From Loripinus fragilis (Eukaryota; Mollusca; Bivalvia; Lucinida; Lucinidae), in the NCBI GenBank assembly GCA_964019695.1, contig OZ026530.1, forward strand, positions 28,284,108 through 28,348,107: a stretch of DNA of 64,000 nt. Direction: 5' to 3'. The notes beneath the pieces are model-generated. The model did not search any database and was not told the DNA's origin. It worked only from the letters and a program-made list of their open reading frames with translations. How positions within the stretch are numbered: position 1 is the first letter of the stretch; the number at the start of each line of letters is the position of its first letter. Made by a program: the position numbers and the translations under genes. Positions 22,801 through 28,800 of the stretch are shown one piece after another.

Positions 22801-25800
22801 CCAGCAACAAAATCAGCCATAACTTTCTTATTGCTGAATGGATTTGCACGAAATAAATTGCAGATATCGGGGATTTCCTATTTTTTTTAAATCGGGGGCC
22901 AGCAGCCTATTGAATTTGGAAAAAAGCATTCGGATCACCAAAATTGGGAAGTTTGATCCTATCTTAAAGAACTGGACTGCCATTTTAAATACAAATGTAG
23001 ATTAAAAAGCATATTATAAGAAATAAGCAGTGTAAAGCATTTGTTGCTTTAAATGCCCTTCATAAAAATTCATATAAAATGTTAAAGAAAATATGTTTTC
23101 ATTCACATGTTTATGCCAATTTTCATGCATCTGTAACAGCTATTTTTGTTCAGATTTTCATGAAATTTTCACCAGAATGTAGAACTAAGAAATTTGGAAT
23201 GATAAAATTTTAAGGATAAACACCATTTTGGGAAGTTTTTGCTCATTTTTACATTGGGAAGGGACTGATATTTGGATCCAAAGCAGGCCTATGAAAATGG
23301 CTGGATACATACCTCATTGTCACCTGTAATATTATTATTAGCAAAATGAAGATTTTTTTGCCAACGAAGTGTAAAATTTCAGACCATGATGTGCAAATTA
23401 TTTCTGAATTGGGTAACTGATAAAACTATAGTGCAAATGAAACTTAACTCTTTCATAAGTCTGAAGAATAATGCTCCTTCTAACAGCATAAAAAGTACTT
23501 TTACTCTTAAATTAGTTTTACAGACTGTTTTATATCTGTTACTGTAGATCCTCAGAAACACAATGACATGCATATATACTTTCTTGGACCTAACCTTTTC
23601 CAGATACCTCTCAGCCCTCCAGATAATCAGGGCTTTTTTGAGCAATTTTGGGAAAAGGCCCCTGGCCAACATAGGGAAAAAGATCGACTTAACATCAAAA
23701 TTGGGAGAAATAAACAGCACAGAACATAACAAGAATAGCAAAATATATCCTCAAAATCAAGTTATTTTAGATTGTATTATACCAAGCATACATGTACCAC
23801 TTAAGCACAAGTGCTTAAAGCTGCATAGTCTGTAACTTTTGATCTTTTAATTTTAGAACTAATGTTTCTATTTTTCAAGAACACAGTAAAAAAACTAAAA
23901 TTCAGGTATACATTTTACCAATTTCGTAAATCTTAACAAAGTATCAGTATCGAAACAACAGCATTTATATTAAAATCAACTGTCTACAGTTATTGGAGGG
24001 ACGCAAATAATTATCGACACGAGTAAAACACACCTGTTTTATAGGATAATTCACTTTTCCGTGCAGTTTTCCGCTCTAGTGAACAGATTAATTGTGAAAA
24101 CATAACTTAATTCACCTTTTACAAATGATTTAAAAAGAAAATAAAATTTTTCGAAAAATGTTCATAGTTACAGAGTATGCAGCTTTAAGTATCATTCTGA
24201 TATGGGTCATTGTTTCTCATAAGTAGTAGGTCTCTAAAAAAAGTATAAAAAAAATGTTGTTTTTTTCCGCCCCTAGAGATGGGCAGAAAATCCCCTGGAT
24301 AATGGTGCATAATTGATTTTTTTTCTATTTCACAACCAAAACATATGTTGTGGGTACTTAAAAGACAAGTCTCAATGAGACTGTTCATTTGAGCACCCAA
24401 AACAAATGTTAAAACCAATGGATAAGAAAATATTCTCAATTTAACTCCCGAAAATTTGGATTTCCCGACCTATGCATCTTTTTACCAGGACTTTAGTTAA
24501 GAGTGTGTAAGGAAAATTTAATTTTCTTATTTCTCAACAAAAACATATGTTGTGGGTACTCAAAAGAACCGTCTCAATGAGACGGTTCTTTTGAGCACCC
24601 AAAACATATGTTAAAACTGATGGGTAAGTAAATATTTACAATTTTACGCTGAAATTTATTGCTTAGGCCTAAATGAAATATATGTGTGGTTCCTGTTGCA
24701 TACCAACAAAAATTTAGGGTAGGTAGGTAGGGAAATTATTAAATTTTGTTATAACATTTAACAAAGACAATAGAGACAAAATCTGAAAAAGTGCCCATTT
24801 TAGGTATTTATCTCCGAAGACCATTTTAATGTTTAGGGTAGGGTGAAAAAAATTAGGGTATGGTAGGCAACAGGAACCACACATACATTTCATTTAAGCC
24901 TTATCTAAAACTATGTTTTACATACCTGAAGGACAGACAAAGTTTTCATCAGATTGTTCTCCTTCAGGTACTGCTCTATAAGACGAACCACACTGAAAAA
25001 AAGAAGATTTTTTAACCCTTTGTATTTGGGAAACCTCTAAATGAGAACTTTTGCAAATGAGCTGTGACATGTGTGATTTCCAACAATGTGGCTTTTTGAC
25101 AAGTGCAGACTCAGACAAGCCTGTGCAGCCTCCTTTAAGCTTAGAATCTCAAAATTGTGTTCAGTCAGTAGCTTAGAAGTCATAGATTATTCAAGTGACT
25201 AGCAAAGGCTCTGATCAGACTGCGCATATGCGCAGGCTGATCTGAGCCTTTGCTGATCGCACATACCACTGTATTACCACATTGTTGGAAATCTCATGTC
25301 GCGGCTCAAATAGCGAAGGCCCAGATGAAATGCAGCACAATGATCCATAAAAAAGGCAAAGCAATGCACACAAAAGGGCATAATTTCCAAATTTTTAGAC
25401 AGCCAGGGCTCTCACAACTATTATGGAAATGAGGCCCCGAGATACCAGTGCTGGAAGTTTCTACTCATCCGCTCCCCATGGTGAGTGCCTAGACTTTATG
25501 ATTAGTTAACTTTTTAATCTGCTTGTACTGCATGGCTAACTGTTAATTGCTTTCAGAAAGGATTAAATTTATTGACAGTGCAGTAAAGTCACATACAAGC
25601 AGGAATTGGATCCATTTTATCTGATAACACAGTAATTGAATCGTTAAGTCCACTGACCTAATATTTACAGGTGGTTGACAAAACATGGACCGTCACTGAC
25701 TCACGGACTACCATAAAACCACAAACCAAAGTACAAAACACGGACCAAAGTACAAAACATGAACTAACGGATCAATATTCACGGACTGATCTGACAAGAC

Positions 25801-28800
25801 ACAGAACAATAACATTAAACGTCCAACGTTACGTTGTAACGTCACGTCGTCATAGATTCTAACGTTTCAACCATGAAAATTCCAACTCCTGAGTAGCAGA
25901 GAACTGCTATTGAAAGGGCAGTTGCTAAGATCATGTGTTTGATTTATCTTGTTTGATTTGATTGTTTACATCCCATCAACAATCTTCAGTTAAACAGGGA
26001 CAGGTCTTCCTGGGTTAAACCAGTACTAAGAATGTGTGATGAATGTGTCTTGCTCAAGGACCACAACGCAGTGACGCAGATGAGACTCAAGCCCGCGGCC
26101 TCTCTGTCTCGAGTCAAGCACTCTACCACTTAGCCACTGCGCTCCCTCACAAAAATCAAGTTTACCCCCTACCTAAGATCTTTGTGAGACATATGAAATG
26201 CCCAAAACTGACTAATGGAAATGACTGTGGGGTCTATGCCATTGCAAATATGGTGAGCATACTGCATGGTATAGATCCTAGAAATATAGGCTATAATGTG
26301 TCTGCCATGTGGAGACATCTTCAACAAGGACTCAGGTCTCAATAATTAGAAAATCACTGTTTTTCCCCATAGAAAACTGTCTTTTGTAAAAAAAGAGCCT
26401 GTGTTAAAAGTTACAAGCATTCCAATTGTTGTACATGTTGCATGCAAGAGAATATGATTGCTTCATGTTTACATGTACAGAATGTAAAAAATGGTTCCAT
26501 CCTTGCTGTCAACTTATCACCCAAACTCACGACAAAAATCGGTCATCAAAAATAATAAAATGCCTGGATTGTAGATCTTAAATGCAGGGTTCTCACACCG
26601 CTTTTTGGGAATGGGGCCGGGACCCATGGAAAAGGGGAAGATTGGCGGCGTTTTGACTAAAATTGGGAAATTTGACGGGAACATCTGCAGTTTTCTGGGA
26701 CCAAGCTTATATGTTTCTCAAAACAAATATAATGCTACATAATGAATGTTAATTAGTGTACTATGAGAAAAGAGAGAGAAAGAAGCAAGTGTGATTGCAG
26801 TGTTCCCACAAAAATTTTAAAGTGTTTTTTTATACCCCCTGTTTATGAAATTTGAGGGTATGAAGTGAAATTTGAGGGTATGACTTTAAAATGAATTAAA
26901 ACTAAAAACAACATTTCTGAATGATTGGTTTAACACAGAAAATTGTTAACACATTACTTGCATTAACCATTTTCACATTATTTGCTGATTCCTACTCTGA
27001 AAATAGGCAATATTATATGTGAAACAGGTAATCAGAATCCCACTGAAGAAATATCAATTGACGTACAGCGACAATTTTTCAGGCTTTTAGTGCTGTTTGG
27101 GAGTTCGCCAGTGTGCTGGTTTTTACTCCTGATACTGGTTACCGCTATCGCGGCTGCTATCACGGTTTCCTAGCCTGATAGCAGGGTACCAGACTGCTTA
27201 GCAACGAGTAAACAGACAGTTGGCGCGCACCGTAAATCCTTTTGAAAATGTAACTAAAAACGACCAAAGCGTCATTTAGACTCACAAACAAAACCAAGGT
27301 GACCAAGTTTACATCAGAATGAACAAAAAATGACGAAATCCTAGATTTTTTAGAAATAAAAACGCGTGTGAGTTCACGTTATTACCTCAAAATATATGCG
27401 TGATTTTACCATTTCTATGTGATTCATGCACAATTCTATGTGAATGGGAACACTGGATTGTATTCTATTATTCTGTGAAATTGTAAATATGTAACAAATT
27501 AACAATATGTTCTGTATTTGTTTTATATGAAATAAAGATGGAGACCCCCTCCCCCATATTTTTTCTTTGTCAAATTAGGAATTTTTTGTCTGGAATTGGG
27601 ACAAAAGCTTACTTTTTTGCATTGGGAATGGGGCCTAATTTCGGCCCCAAAATCGGGTGATCGAGAGCCCGAAAATGAGATAATTCTTTGTTGCATTTTA
27701 AGGGTTTTCTCCACAGACCATTCCATTCACAGACCAGTCAAACAATCTCCATGGACCATTTCATTTACGGACCAGCGTCAATCTATATCCACGGTCTGAC
27801 CATTCCATTCATGGACCATTTAATCTACAGACTAAAGTCACATATCGCTAACATGCCCATTGAATGCTGACAATCACCATTCACGGACCATTCCACTCAC
27901 GACCATATATAGACCAATGCCACGGACCTATAACCTACAGACTGATATAACATCATATAACGTTAACAATGCTAACAATCACAGACTAAATCTGATTTTA
28001 GGTTCATTACCGACCATTAGGGTAAATAAAACGATCAACAAATCTAAAACTTTATTCTATACCAATTTTTCGATTGGTACGCGAGTCTGTGATTGGTCCG
28101 GGTTTTGTCAATGGGCATATTTACACTATGGATGTCAACAGCAACTCTTTCCATTGGTCATGCAATTCCCCGCAAGAAAATGTGTCGGAAAAAACATACA
28201 TTTGCTTGTTTTTCAAGCACAGTAAGGGCTCTAAAGGGGTAGATGACAGCAACATCAGACTAAAACAAGGGGTGGGGGAAAAAACCTGAAGAATAAGCAT
28301 AAACCAATAAGCTATGACAGGACTAAAAGGCAGCATGTTTTTAATTGTTTTGAAATATTTGGATGACAGATCCAGCGAGACAGTTTGATTTGATTCTTTA
28401 CATCCAAGTCAACAATTTTTCAGTTATGTTGGGACAGGTCTTCCTGGGTTGAACCAGTGCTAAGCAAGGTTTAAGGTGTCTTGCTTGTCAAGTCAAATCT
28501 ACGGAGGACCATATTTCACTTCAACAGGATCTTCAAAATCTAGAGACATGGGCAAAGACATGGGGAATGCGTTTCAATGCCAAGAAATGCTACATCATGA
28601 GCATTAACTCCAAATTCAGGCATTTCTACCAGCTGGATGGCCACATTTTACAACAAATTCCAGGAAATCCCTACCAAGGTGTAACCATATCTGATGACTT
28701 GAAGAGGAGCTCACATATCTGCAAAATTACTAAGAAAGCTAACTCTACCCTTGGATTCCTCAAAAGAAACTTAAACACTGCCCTCTAAACTGCAGGATGA

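Noticed and set aside
23379..23741. 120-residue protein on the minus strand
   Set aside because: Low-complexity Leu/Phe-rich frame in an intron with transposon remnants; looks like chance.
26043..26345. Intact 100-residue protease gene
   Set aside because: Its first 35-40 codons are SINE sequence; only the C-terminal half is Ulp1-like, and the His and Asp of the catalytic site are missing.
27860..28225. 121-residue protein
   Set aside because: First half is translated from a degenerate GGACCATT-type repeat; no domain.
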